The position numbers and the translations under genes are program-made. Below the pieces are notes generated by a model that did not search any database, was not told the origin of the DNA, and saw nothing but the letters and a program-made list of their open reading frames with translations. A DNA stretch of 64,000 nucleotides from Bursaphelenchus xylophilus. Taxonomy: Eukaryota > Nematoda > Chromadorea > Rhabditida > Aphelenchoididae. Shown here piece after piece: positions 31,701-42,099 of the stretch. The stretch is taken from the NCBI GenBank assembly GCA_904066235.2, contig CAJFCV020000003.1, forward strand, positions 1,550,001-1,614,000, given 5' to 3'. Numbering within the stretch: position 1 is the first letter of the stretch; each line of letters opens with the position of its first letter.

Positions 31701-33887
31701 AATCCACTTTTTGCGCATACAGGGCGACTGCGCATTGTCGTCGAAACATGGGATGACGATATTCCGAGCAATGTGTCAATGTCTCATTGTCTTTTGTCAC
31801 GTCAATCTCAAACAACGTGTAGTTCGTGGACTTCACGTAGCAGTGCAACGAATCGATGGCTGTTTCGTATTTCCGCTTACTGCCCCAATAAGCCACAAAA
31901 ATCCCGACTTTCCCATAAATCGGGAGGCATTCTCCCATATCAACGCGATGGGGATTTTTTGAGGTTTCCGCGGCGGTGACATCTCCGTTAAAAGCAGTCA
32001 AGTTAAAGGTTTGTTGGACCAATTCTTTGGAGAACTGTCTAATGAATAAAACTCGGCCGGCGTAGTCGGTGGAGGCAAAATACGTTATGCAAGTTAGTGA
32101 GATCACAAGAATTATCTGAAAAAATATGTTTTTGCAGCTTGATATCGGTCTGTCGGGAAAATAATGTGGACTCGTATGTAATCGCCGTGGGTTTTTTGAA
32201 GTGCTTTAGGCAATGGTAGGTAATTTTTTATTTTAAAAATTTATTGTTCACTGTCGTAACAAGCAAATACGTTACTCCTCGTAACGATTGCAGAGTTCAT
32301 ATTTAGGGGGCCAGGCTAATTCGAAGGTGGCCGGGGGCGGGCCGCGCCGGTCTCAGGGGCATGTCTAGGGACAAATTCACATTATTTTCCCGACAGACTA
32401 ATATCAAGAAAATAATGAGCAAACACAATGTCTGTCGGGAAAATAGTGGCGGGTCGTTGTGTCTTTGCAATCGCCCATCATCGCTCTGCAACGTCTAGCC
32501 GCATCTGGTAATTGGTACCTTTTTTCGACGAGGTAAAAAATTTTGCGTTATTTTCCCAACATATAATACTAAGGGAAAATGTTTTTTGCATAGAAATAAA
32601 AATGCTTTTTCTTAGAAAACTTATTTTTAGAAAAAATGATTTTTTTCATAGAAAAAAACATTTTTATTTTAGAAAAAAATGGTTTTTTCCTAGAAAGTGT
32701 AATTTTTAGTAAATTCGCGTATAATGATAACAAAAATTGATTTAAGACGGTTATTAGTTGTAAATTTTGTTAATTAGTAGTGTAAAATAGTAAGTATAGT
32801 AACTTTTTGAGTGAGTATTGGGGACTGGGGTATTCGATGGTGCTGATTTCGAAAACATAGGTCGTTTCTTGCGATTTTGACTTTTTTCTTAAGTAGTCTG
32901 TAAGTTAGTAGCAATTTTGAATTTTTGATTAATTGTTTAATTGAATATTCCTTCTGGTTCGTCAGAATTTGTCTGAAGTTATATAAGGGTTAACTCAAGT
33001 ATGAGCAAGAAATCGATTTCAATCGACATTGAGGCATAAACAATACAAATTGTTACTAACTTACAGTACTATTTAAGAAAAAGTCAAAATCACAATAAAC
33101 AAACTATGTTTTCGAAATCAGCACCATCGAATACCCTAGTCCCCAATACTTACTCAAAAAGTTACTAGTCTTACTATTTTACACTACTACTTAACAAAAT
33201 TTTCTCTAATTACTGTTTAAGATCATTTTTTTTATCATTATACGCAAATTTACTAAAAATTACACTTTCTAGGGAAAAACCATTTTTTTCTAAAATAAAA
33301 ATGTTTTTTTCTATGAAAAAAATCATTTTTTCTAAAAATAAGTTTTCTAAGAAAAAGCATTTTTATTTCTATGCGAAAAACATAGACCCTAATACTAATA
33401 GGTCCATTATCAATTCCTGAAAGCTCTAGCTTGTACCTCAGGGCAGCCAAGATATTGGGCGATCTTTGCGGCCAATAAAGTACATACGTGAAACGCGAAG
33501 AGTGGCAGAGAGAAAAAAAAAACTTTTTGCCCATAAATTTGCCAGTTTCGAAAAAATTAAAAACATTTCTCTCTGCGATAGAAGCAGAAACAGCTCACAA
33601 TTTTTTTATGTCAAAATTCGCTAACAAGTGTCACATTTTCGCCGACTTTCGACCCAAAAATCTCGGCCCTTTCCGCAGAACGCGTTCATTTGGAAGCAAG
33701 CCGAATTTGTGATTTCTCGGCGGTGATGCGATTTTCGCTGCGACATTATTGCTCATTGTTTTCCCGAATGATTGTCAAACAAATTTTCAATGGAATAGCC
33801 GATAAACTTCAACCAAATAAAGCAAAATAGTGAGAAGTCAACAAAAAAGAGACTTACGAAACAGACAAACACACTCTTCCTCTTCAT
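28736..33887 (-). CDS. DUF273 glycosyltransferase-like protein, paralog 2
   Basis: Five minus-strand exons: 33887-33858, 32115-31680, 30940-30705, 30366-30088, 28963-28736; 402 residues, the same length as paralog 1. N-terminal signal anchor MKRKSVFVCFIILVISLTCI. Landmarks: CLPIYGKVGIFVAYWG; KSTNYTLFEID; FRRQCAVALYAQKVDWMLVL; DTAVVNPNHCIEEYID; MLFYERFFNFEFNAGNYLV; DNGALH; WILGAQREFPGKIRL; LDFMFHDYK; LNGWNWKEG; RCWPNCD. It lacks the intron that splits the first luminal exon of paralog 1; the other introns are at matching places. The region after the anchor has NLT, and NET and NIT lie further on as N-glycosylation sites. The first and last introns are large and full of repeats. Function by family only. 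Confidence 0.87.
28985..29345. repeat. Palindrome with GAAAGGTCCGCTAAAAAAAG ends
   Basis: The left end GGAAAGGTCCGCTAAAAAAA, with GAGGGCGGAGGGAAGG inside, pairs with CCCGCCCTCTTCTTTCC and TTTTTTAGCGGACCTTTCCG at 29300-29337. The inner arms share GGCGCTGATTTCGAAAAT / ATTTTCAAAATCAGC. It lies in the last intron of DUF273 paralog 2. Confidence 0.7.
29508..29957. mobile_element. GACGCTCAG-family element, copy in a DUF273 intron
   Basis: TTACAGGGGAAGTACTCTAA at the left; the right end GTATTTCCCTTGTTAG, with GTCGCAATCGG inside, is diverged. The 45 bp before it (TTTCGGCAAAGTGAGAGGTA ... CTGCCATTGGG) also precede the copy at 44393, so this copy and its flank moved or duplicated together. Confidence 0.75.
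30370..30690. other. A-rich simple sequence in a DUF273 intron
   Basis: Runs of AAAAAATAAAAAAT type fill the intron between exons 30366 and 30705. Nothing else is seen. The homologous intron of paralog 1 (25498-25787) is filled with the same kind of A-rich sequence. Confidence 0.7.
30941..31679. repeat. GCGAGCTGCGCCC motif copies in the matching intron of paralog 2
   Basis: Four copies of the motif (about 31089, 31226, 31364, 31502) lie at a steady ~138-bp spacing, in the same intron position as the three copies in paralog 1. Intervening sequence is A/T-rich and differs between copies. Confidence 0.75.
32143..32403. repeat. CTGTCGGGAAAATAATG palindrome interrupted by a GC-rich element fragment
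   Basis: The left arm GGTCTGTCGGGAAAATAATG starts at 32147; the right arm ends CCGACAGACTA at 32400. Between them, from about 32190, is sequence like the inside of the element at 37846 (TTTTGAAGTGCTTTAGGCAA), and GGGGCATGTCTAG near 32357 looks like its right end. The boundaries of the inner piece are not exact. Confidence 0.6.
32563..33402. mobile_element. ~840-bp palindrome in the first intron of DUF273 paralog 2
   Basis: The arms begin ATAATACTAAGGGAAAATG / complement, then share CATAGAAATAAAAATGCTTT, GGTTTTTTCCTAGAAAGTGT and TCGATGGTGCTGATTTCGAA. The centre is near 32980. The inner part of each arm holds GGGTATTCGATGGTGCTGAT (complement at about 33115-33140), a module also seen at 29083-29105 in diverged form. 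No target duplication was settled and no coding region is supported. Confidence 0.75.
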
Positions 33888-34214
33888 CTCCAAAGACATT
33901 TAGAGATTTTGAAAGCAGTTTTAAGCATATTTTAACCTTTTAAAATTCGAAAATTACAAGTGTTAGTTAGTTATAGATAGCAATAAAATAATATGAAATT
34001 TTTCGTGCAGATTGCCCAAAAGCGGAGGTGAGTCGTTTCCTTGTGTGATAAGCCTTCAACATATGCGAGTATCGAAAACAATCAAACTGGCCGCACCCTT
34101 TTTTGCGTTGGAATTTGTTTTATCATACAAAAACATTTACCATATAAATGTTTTACCATATAGAACATTTGGGGTGGAATTTGTTTTATCATAATATTTT
34201 ATATTATAAACGCT

Positions 34215-34555
34215 TTACAAGCGCCGCGAAAGAGTAGGCTAAACGCGGAGAGTGGTCAGAGATTAATTAAAACACTTTTTTGTCATAACTTTGCCAATTT
34301 CGTGCGGAAAAAGTTGGTTTTTTGTGGAGATATTACCCTCTATGGAAGCAGTAGGAATGAAACTTTCCGTGCCGAGATTCGGCAAGAAGTTTCAAATTTT
34401 CGCCGACTTTCGATCCAAAAGTCCCGGTCGTTTCTGCAAAGCGCGAGCTTGGATTCTCACAAACATTTTATAGAAAAAAATATTCTAAATTTGTGCCAAG
34501 TTTCATCAAAATTTGAGGGTCGCGCTTGGGGTACTTCCCTTGCCAGCTCAAAATA
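34215..34555. repeat. Right half of a GACGCTCAG-family element
   Basis: GGAGAGTGGTCAGAG through CGCGCTTGGGGTACTTCCCT follows the family right-half order. The left half is missing. It lies between the DUF273 gene and the next gene. Confidence 0.6.
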
Positions 34556-34856
34556 AGCAAAGAATTACAAATAATGTATATTATCTATGGCAATGTTAAC
34601 ACAGAGGTTTATGTCGAGATTTTCAACGTGATTCTGAATTATTGAAGCGTCAAAAGTCACTTCCCAGCTGTTTATTCCACATTTCAACATATTTAACACT
34701 GTGAGCTATGTGCCTCACCACGAAATTATTGAATGCCAAAAAATCTTGGCATTCTGTTATTTTGCCAAATTTTTTCTTCGTACTCACTTGCCAGGTTATT
34801 CATGCTTTCGACAGTCACAAAGACGTTTTATTCCCGGTAAAATCAACTTTCATGAG

Positions 34857-36323
34857 ATGATCTCGACAGAATCCTCTCGAAATCTCAGAAAAAGACGTCG
34901 AAGATACCTAAAATCATTTGAATTTGGTGGAGATGGATGTTCTCGGATTACTCTGGTCGTTGTTATGGATATCAGAGCATTTCGTGAGCTAGAAAGGCTG
35001 TTAGAACACGAATATTGGAAGAAAGTAGCAGCTGAAGAGAGAATGTTGGAATCTTTGGGCCTACTGCAATATAAAGTGAGGTTTTTTATATGTTCTTTTG
35101 AATTTAGGTCTTACATTTATGTTTCACGGCTATATCATGTCTCTGGATTGAGTGAGATGTTGTCTGATAAGTAGATTTGGCTCCTTTTTTGCCTTCTTTA
35201 AGCTTTTTTGGATATTGCACAAAGTATCAGATGGTTTTCGTCCAGAAAATTTATTGTAAAGCGCAATTAAAGCATTCCTTTATCTTATTAGCTAGCTTGT
35301 TGTTCCGACCAGCTGATAGGACGCTTCTTGCAGTCAAACTGGCATGAATTTACTTTTATTTAACTTATTATCCATGATCAACCACCTTGCTTTATTTTTT
35401 TTAGCCATGTCGTCTAATAATCTTCGAAAAGTCGGGCGATTTCGATGTTGTTGATCTCAAAGGGTATGTTAGGACTTTTCTCAACAAATATTCTGCTTTT
35501 GAAATTTAGAAATGGCCTAGTTCTATCCGAATTTTACGAAAGTCTCCGGCTCGAAAGCGGAATGTGGTTCCTCTCAACTTTAGGCGGTGGATTCTCATCA
35601 TTAGGCGATTGCGGCGATAAAGAATCAGTAAGTATAAGGTGTCATGCTGATCCTAGCACATTTTTTGTTTTTTGATTTGACTGAAAAGGCTGGTTTTTAG
35701 GCCCTAAAAGCACTGAGGATATCAGAGACCCAGTTCAAGGTGGCGCTTCGGATGGGAGACGATTTTATGTGCGGAAGAGCCGTATTATACTATGGAACAG
35801 CGATGACACAGCTTGGAGATTACCAGAACGCCTTTAGAGCGGTATTGTAAGTCGTTTTTAGATTTTTTTTTTGATTTTTAGGTAAAGATTAGAGGAGATT
35901 TGTGATTTTTGATGGAAGAACAATGTTCTTGTGGGGAAGCTGTATAGATTCTCGGCGTTACTGATAACTTCTGCCATACGAAGTTTTTCACCACCTTTTC
36001 CTATCCAAGTTCCCCCAATTTTCAGCCAAATTGACAAATTTTGCCTAGTGTAAATAAATTTTCCTCGATTTTTTTATAAATTTTTGTTTGATCAGCGAGA
36101 TGAACTCATATTTGCTTGCAGGAGAGTGTTTATTCACTCGCTACGCGCCAATGATGAAGCTTTATTTCGAATGTCCGCTGCGCTCTACATGAAAATCAGT
36201 TATACAGCTGATGAGAAGTTCCGGAGCAACAAAAAGTTCCGAAATCTCAAACGGTTGTACAAAATGCTCCCAGGAAAAAATGGAAATAGCCTCAGGCCGA
36301 TCGATCTGCAAACTGGATTTTGA
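34857..36323 (+). CDS. Conserved small protein of unknown function, five exons
   Basis: Exons 34857-35075, 35405-35463, 35510-35627, 35701-35846, 36122-36323 join in phase to about 247 residues. The first frame is open back to 34701 without an ATG, so the true start may be farther upstream by splicing. Features: basic NLRKRRRRYLKSFEF near the N-terminus; acidic ELERLLEHEYWKKVAAEE; LESGMWFLSTLGGGFSSLGD; then a helical repeat-like part (FKVALRMGDDFMCGRAVLYY ... LGDYQNAFRA) reminiscent of TPR-type helices; C-terminus RPIDLQTGF. The GMWFLSTLGGGFSSLGD block resembles a conserved animal protein family that I cannot name with certainty. AATAAA is at 36468-36473. No function assigned. Confidence 0.75.
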
Positions 36324-37773
36324 TTATGTTACTTTATCATGGATAATATAGTGTAAAATACGGGGTGAATTTGTTTTGAAATGATCATAATTAGTTGCCT
36401 AAATAGGAGCTAGAGTAAAAATAGGTAGATTTGAGTGTTTATTGTCACTTTTTATCTCAGTTTTGTAAATAAATTGTTGATTTTTATCAAAATTTTCAAA
36501 AATTTTTTGATTTTTCAATATGAAACTCAAAATAATTGGTCAAAAAAGTTTGTTAAAGTAAAATAACAAAAGATTTAGCCTATTCACCCCCTCGAATTTC
36601 GAAATCCAAGCCAAATTAAACAATGTTTTAAAGTGAAAATTGCGAAATCAGCCCCCCTTTTCACGGTAAATCACAGACATTCCGGGACACTCTCGAGCGC
36701 GTTTTTCCCGCCCGTCCCTTCCGTGAAAATGATTTAGAAGTCAGTCGTTGAAGCGGAAAGGTCAAGACTTGGAATTTTTTTTCAGAATTTTTTGAAATTT
36801 TTGGGATGGATAATATTTTTGATGGGAAATGGAGGAAAATTGCGATTTTTGGGAAAAATATGGGCTAATTGAGGAGGTAAATTGCCTAATAGAGATGTTG
36901 AGAGCATTTTGAATGAATTTTAGGGGGTTTTAAAGTTTCAATTGTTTTCGTGGTGGGACCCAAAATTAAAAAAATTAGGCTTGAATTTTTGGAAAATTGT
37001 CATTTTTGGGTAAAATACAAAATTTAATAAATAGAAATTGAATTATTTTTTCCAAATTTTGGCTCAATTTTTATATTATACATGATTTTTTTGACCATTT
37101 CAAAAAAAAATTTTTTGACTCAAAGTCAATTTTTATTAAACGCCATTTTGTCTCGAATACAATAGAAGTTCGAGAAAAGTAGTCTCACTTTGTAAACTTT
37201 TTTTTTCCGCTCAATTTTTTGGTTTATTTATAACGAAATCGCGGGGTTTTTTTGCTAAAAAAATATAGTGAAATAGTCTAAATGCTCGTGGTAGATGATG
37301 GAGATTTGAATAAATTTTAGCCATGTGATTTTTAATGCTAAACTTGAGTGATACGGAGGTTTATGGTGGTCAAAAATTGATGATTCGAAATTTTTTTTAA
37401 TAAAGATATTTTTTTCAAAACGATTTTTAATATGAAAATGCGTTAATTTTGAGTGTAAATTGCATCAGGCTGATTTTGAAAAACTTTGCAATCTATTTTA
37501 GGCAGTTTTCAAATTTAAATTGTTTTCGTGGTGAGACCAGAAATGAGAAAAATTTTGGTAAAATACGTGTGAGATAAATAGTTCATTTATTTTTTTTTCA
37601 AATTACTGCCCATTTTCTTGGGTTTCCCAGATTTTACGGGCTGATTATTGGGGCGTATTATAAATTACCTAGTTGCTAATTCGGATTGAGATTCTCATAA
37701 AGATCGTTATGGGAGGTGAAATATTTTTTGGATAATTGGCTGGGAAGTAGGTCGAAAAGACGATCTATAAAAT
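36324..37773. other. Phased A/T-run DNA, no gene seen
   Basis: Apart from the gene 3' end and a GC-richer patch at 36640-36760, this stretch is T and A runs at about 10-bp intervals, of the PATC kind known in Caenorhabditis. GTAAAATAC occurs at about 36351, 37012 and 37557. TTTTCGTGGTGRGACC occurs near 36946 and 37521. Confidence 0.5.
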
Positions 37774-38923
37774 TTACAGGGGAGGTACTCCATGTGCGAC
37801 GCTCAGATTTTCTTTAAATTTTGCACACACGTCGGGTATGGACTAGACATGGCTAGTGGGCCGGGCCGAACGATTTTTAAAGGCCCCGGGGCCGGGCCGA
37901 CCGGGGGGCCCCGCCAGGCCCCCAATGACAAAAATTCCCCGTCTCAAAGCGAAGATTAGGGTTGCCAATAAAAATAAAACGCAGAGCCAAGAACGATTGT
38001 GTTTTTTGAAGTACTTTAGGCAATGGTTGGTAATTTTTTGTTTCAAAAATTAATTGTCGATTGTTATAACAATCGGCCAAGGTAGTAAAACCCCCCCAGT
38101 CCAGTTCAGCCCCCTTGACCCAGTATAAACCGCCTCATCCAATCTGAAGAGCCTACTCGGGATTAGGTTCTCTCGGGTACGATCAGCGTTGCCTAAACCA
38201 TAAGAACGAATGTAACTGGGGGTTTGAGCTAAAACGCCGGGGGTCATCTTACTCTAAATCTAATTTGCATTTTTTGTGTTATTCTAATTTTTTAATTATG
38301 GGGGGTGTGAAATGGACAAAACTGTGGGGGTTTGAACTACCAAAGATCCAAAAAAATGTGTTATATCTCGTAATGAATGCAGTATTTATATTTACAGTTC
38401 GGCCCCCTGGGGGCCGGGCCGGGCCTAGAAAATTTGAGGGGGGGCCGGGCCGACCGCTTCCGGCCCCCGGGCCGGGCCGCGATTTTCGGCCCTGGCCCGG
38501 CCCCCCAGCCATGTCTAGTATGGACTAAATATCAATTCCTGAAAGTTTTAGCTCGCGCTTTGCGGGCGCCGCCGAGATATCGAACGATTTTTGCCGCCGA
38601 GAGAGCACGCTAAACGTGAAGAGCGGTCAGAAAGAAAACACCTTTTTGGCCATAACTTTGGCAGTTTCGAGCGGAAAAATTTGATTTTTTGTATAGAAAA
38701 TTATGCTTTACGGTTTAAATAGGCATGAAAATTTTCATGCCGAAATTCGGCAAAAAGTCCTAAATTTTGGCCGACTTTCGATCTAAAAATCTCGGTTGTT
38801 TCTGCAAAGCGCGAGCTAGGATTCTCGCATATATCTTAGAAAAAATTGTTCTAAAATTGTGCCAAGTTTCACCAAAATCTGAGCGTCGCATTTGCTAAAA
38901 ACTTACAGTACTTCCCCTGTAAG
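37774..38923. mobile_element. GACGCTCAG-family element interrupted by a GC-rich element
   Basis: The left end TTTACAGGGGAGGTACTCCA runs to CACACGTCGGGTATGGACTA at 37845; the family order resumes at 38519 with TATGGACTAAATATCAATTC. The right end is about 38923 (TACTTCCCCTGTAAG). The uninterrupted copy at 51540 confirms the join. Confidence 0.8.
37846..38518. mobile_element. GC-rich MULE-like non-autonomous element, copy 2
   Basis: The element starts GACATGGCTAGTGGGCCGGG and ends CCCCCCAGCCATGTCTAG. The 9-bp target duplication TATGGACTA is at 37837-37845 and 38519-38527. Both arms are GGCCGGGCC-rich. The interior has a CCCCCCAGTCCAGTT module (also at 26710) and TTTGAAGTACTTTAGGCAAT (also near 32190). 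There is no transposase. Same family as 831-1270, but 233 bp longer. Confidence 0.85.
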
Positions 38924-39783
38924 TTTTTAGCAGGTTTCATCAAAATTTAGGAGTACTTCCCCAGTAAAAAACAATTTTTTTCCATTATTTACAACTACTA
39001 AAATTAAAACGTCCAGTAAGTAAGTATATAATAATCAATCAGTTTTCCAATTTATCAACTTCAAAATTAGTGACTGGTTTTTTATTGGCAGTCGATTTTC
39101 GTAATTTGTCAAAACGCCCATTGGAATGACTTTTGTAATCAAAAAAATTGTTGACAACCCGCACGTGGGACTGTTTTCTTCCCCGTTTTTGGTCAAAAAA
39201 GTGCTTCGGGAGATTGATAGTGATAAGAATACCGGAGAAAAATTACTCTGCAGAGCTCTGCAATGAAAAAATCTTGCAAAGACGTTTTTTTTTTGATTTT
39301 TTAGTTGAAATTTTTGAAAAAAAGAAATTTTATTTTTTCAACTTTAGGCTTAAAAATCTCGATGATTTTTGCAAATTGCTGGCTAAAAATCTCACATACG
39401 TCTTAAAACAGTCTAGTTTAAATTTGCACCAAGTTTCATCAAATTTTGAGGTCAAAAAGTTGAGAATGCCCTCAGGGAAATTTAGCCGATTTTGGCTTAA
39501 AATCATGAAATTAAAAATTTTTTTGTTTGTAATTCTATTTTTAGCTCTTCTCAAACTATTTTCAACCATTTTTTGTATGAAAAAATGTCTTACAACTTAA
39601 TAATCACCAAAAATTATATTTTTCATCTCCAATTTTAATATTCCTGAATTATCCACTCGCCCTTTCCCCTAATTGCTCTTATTTTTTCATTTTCCAACGT
39701 CAACAGCCTTCATCTTCATAATGCTTTCATGTTTTGCTCACATTTCCCCATATCCGCGGTGTTTTTATCTTTTTTTCTTCACC
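38924..39783. other. No supported gene
   Basis: A/T-rich with a degraded piece of the GACGCTCAG family at about 39340-39460 (CTTAAAACAGTCTAGTTTAA then TTTGCACCAAGTTTCATCAA). The longest frame (to 39600) is built on this repeat and on poly-T stretches. Confidence 0.5.
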
Positions 39784-39871
39784 ATGACGACCCGAGCGAA
39801 CGTTTGTTTTCTTTCGCTCTTTTTCGGATTTTGTTGGCCGCTTTTGGTGTCAACATGTCCTCCAGAAGGTG
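39784..39871 (+). CDS. Possible first exon with signal peptide
   Basis: ATG at 39784 begins MTTRANVCFLSLFFGFCWPL and continues LVSTCPPEG: a short basic-neutral start, a hydrophobic core and a likely cleavage near VST-CPP. A donor GAAG|GTGCATG follows at about 39871. Downstream coding exons were not found; the next 17 kb is repeats. This could be the first exon of a secreted or membrane protein with distant exons, or chance. Confidence 0.25.
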
Positions 39872-39924
39872 CATGCGGGGTTAGGTTGTATTTTGAAGGT
39901 TTTTTTGAGTTGAAGTTTAGTTAA

Positions 39925-40829
39925 AAAATACTTGAAAATTTGAGAAAATGGGGAAAATGGAGATTTTTTTGGGATATGTGGATTACTAATAAAGATATGG
40001 CTTTTGAGATGTGTTAAGAGTCAGGTAGACATGCGAAGTTTTAACACTATGTTGCTACAGGGCTTAGCTTCCATTATTTCAATCAAAATTTCCAAAATTT
40101 GCATAATCCCGCGGCCGGAACCGGCCGAAACCCATAGACTTGAAACGAGCATATCTCGGCTTCTTAATCCCCTGAGGCAATGAAATTTGATCCATTGAGA
40201 GCTTATGCTATACAAACCTTACATTTTTGGCCATTACTCATCTGGCGACATTTTATACGAAAAATTTTGATTTTGAAATTTTTGCTGTCAAGTGTAATAT
40301 AATACCGAAAATTCTCCAAATTACCCTTATAATTTCACTATCCCAGCCTTCAAAGCCCGACCGTTCCTCAATTACCATCTCCTTTTACGACCCTCACATA
40401 AATTAGAGAAAAAATTTCATTTCTGTTTCAGGGATTTTTTAATTTTTCGTTTCTTGTGACCTTCGAAATTCCGTCGAAAATAACAGAAAACGTCTTGAAT
40501 AGGTCGCTCCAAGGACATTTGGGAGGAAAAACAACTCTGTTGACGGCGTGTCGACTTTCCGTCTGGATGAGAGATTTTTTATGGGATTTTTTGATGACGA
40601 AATTTTTGAATGTCTAGACTTTTTAAATTTTGTGTATTTTTGTGTACAAGAGATAAGCTGTTCGCACATCAATTCCTGAGAAATTTGGCCTACTCCTTGC
40701 AGAGAGAGCGGAGATATTCAACGATTATTTTTGGCGAGAGAGTATGCGAAATGTGGAGAGACGGTCAGAGAAAAATATTTCTTATTTTTTGCTAGTTTTA
40801 TGAGAAAAAGTCTTGTCTTTTTGTACAAG
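39925..40829. other. No supported gene
   Basis: Contains GCGGCCGGAACCGGCC near 40110, then ATATCTCGGCTTCTTAATCC (likely repeat), an isolated CATTTTATACGA near 40250, and a fragment of the GACGCTCAG family at about 40665-40790. Confidence 0.45.
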
Positions 40830-40862
40830 TATCCAGTGGCAAAAAACGGACTATTTAACATC

Positions 40863-41540
40863 CAGGAAAAATGTGGCAAAATGCCTCCCTCTCCAAGTGA
40901 AAAAAGCTCCGAATTTAAAAGTGTGCTCCTTTGCGAAAGCAAGGGCCCTTCAAAAAGGGTTTTTTTTCAGTGGGAGAGGGAGGTATTTGGCCACATTTTT
41001 GATACTTTTCGTTGGTGAGAGTGAAGCCTGAGAAATGAAAAATAAAAAATTTCAAAAATATCTCTAAAATTTTGACTCTGCAGTGGGACCTGATCCAGTG
41101 GCAAAAAACGGGCCATTTTGCATCCAGGAAGTATTAAAAAATGTGGCAAAATGCCTCGCTCGTCAAGTGAAAAACTCAGATTTCAAAAGCGCGCCCGCTC
41201 TTTTTGTGAGGAAGCCCTTCAAAAAGGAGTTTTTTCACCTGGCGAGGGAAGCATTTTGCCACATTTTTGACACTTCCCGGATGCAAAATGGGGCGTTTTT
41301 TGCCACTGGATCAGTTCCCACTGTAGAGTCAAATTTTAGAGAGATTTTTTAAATTTTTTATTTTTCATTTTTCAGGCTTCACTCTCACCAACGAAAAGTA
41401 TCAAAAATGTGGCCAAATGCCTCCCTCTCCAACTGAAAAAACCCCTTTCTTGAAGGGCCCTTTCTTTCGCAAAGGAGCACACTTTAAACTCGAAGCTTTT
41501 TTAGCTTGGAGAGGGAGGCGTTTTGCCACATTTTTTCCCC
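40863..41540. repeat. Palindrome inside palindrome of the GATCCAGTGG family
   Basis: The outer arms at about 40863-41080 and 41335-41540 share AAAAATGTGGC, GAGAGTGAAGCCTGA and TATCTCTAAAATTTTGACTC with complements, centre near 41205. At the centre, 41083-41330, is a complete palindrome of the same family (GGGACCTGATCCAGTGGCAA to TTGCCACTGGATCAGTTCCC). Total ~680 bp of two nested hairpins. Confidence 0.75.
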
Positions 41541-42099
41541 TTTTGTATTCATATATAACAGCAAAAACCATGCTCTTTTTTGATGTAACAAGTTGCAAAA
41601 AAACTATTTTCCAGACAGACTGATAGCTAAGCGCCGCGCCACTAAAATCAAAAAAGTCTACGCACTTTCTGAAACGACCAGTAGTACTGTTTTTTCGTCC
41701 ATGTTCGCAACAATTCCACCCTTTTTACGGCGCTGTTTTTTAATTTCGCTCCGAAAATAAATGCTTCTTGAGTCCAGTTTCGGCCAAAACCCCCATTAAA
41801 ACGCATGGGAAATGCGTTCAGGCCTGAAAAATAAAAAATGGGAAGCCCAAAAAAGCGGTGGAAAAATATTGCCGGGGGCTGTGCGAGTCTCTTGAGCGTT
41901 CATTTCGGGTTTCGAGTATTTTTTTGTCGCATTTTTTGGGATTTTTAAGGGATTTTGATGAAAAATTTCAAGTTTTGGCCAAGTTTTGGTGCTTTAGCTG
42001 AGTGTAGGAGGCATGTAGAGATGTGCTTAGATTCTGAGTAGCATAGCTATCTATTAGGCCATGTTTATTGCGTGTTTTGGTGGGATTAGAAGCGGTGAA

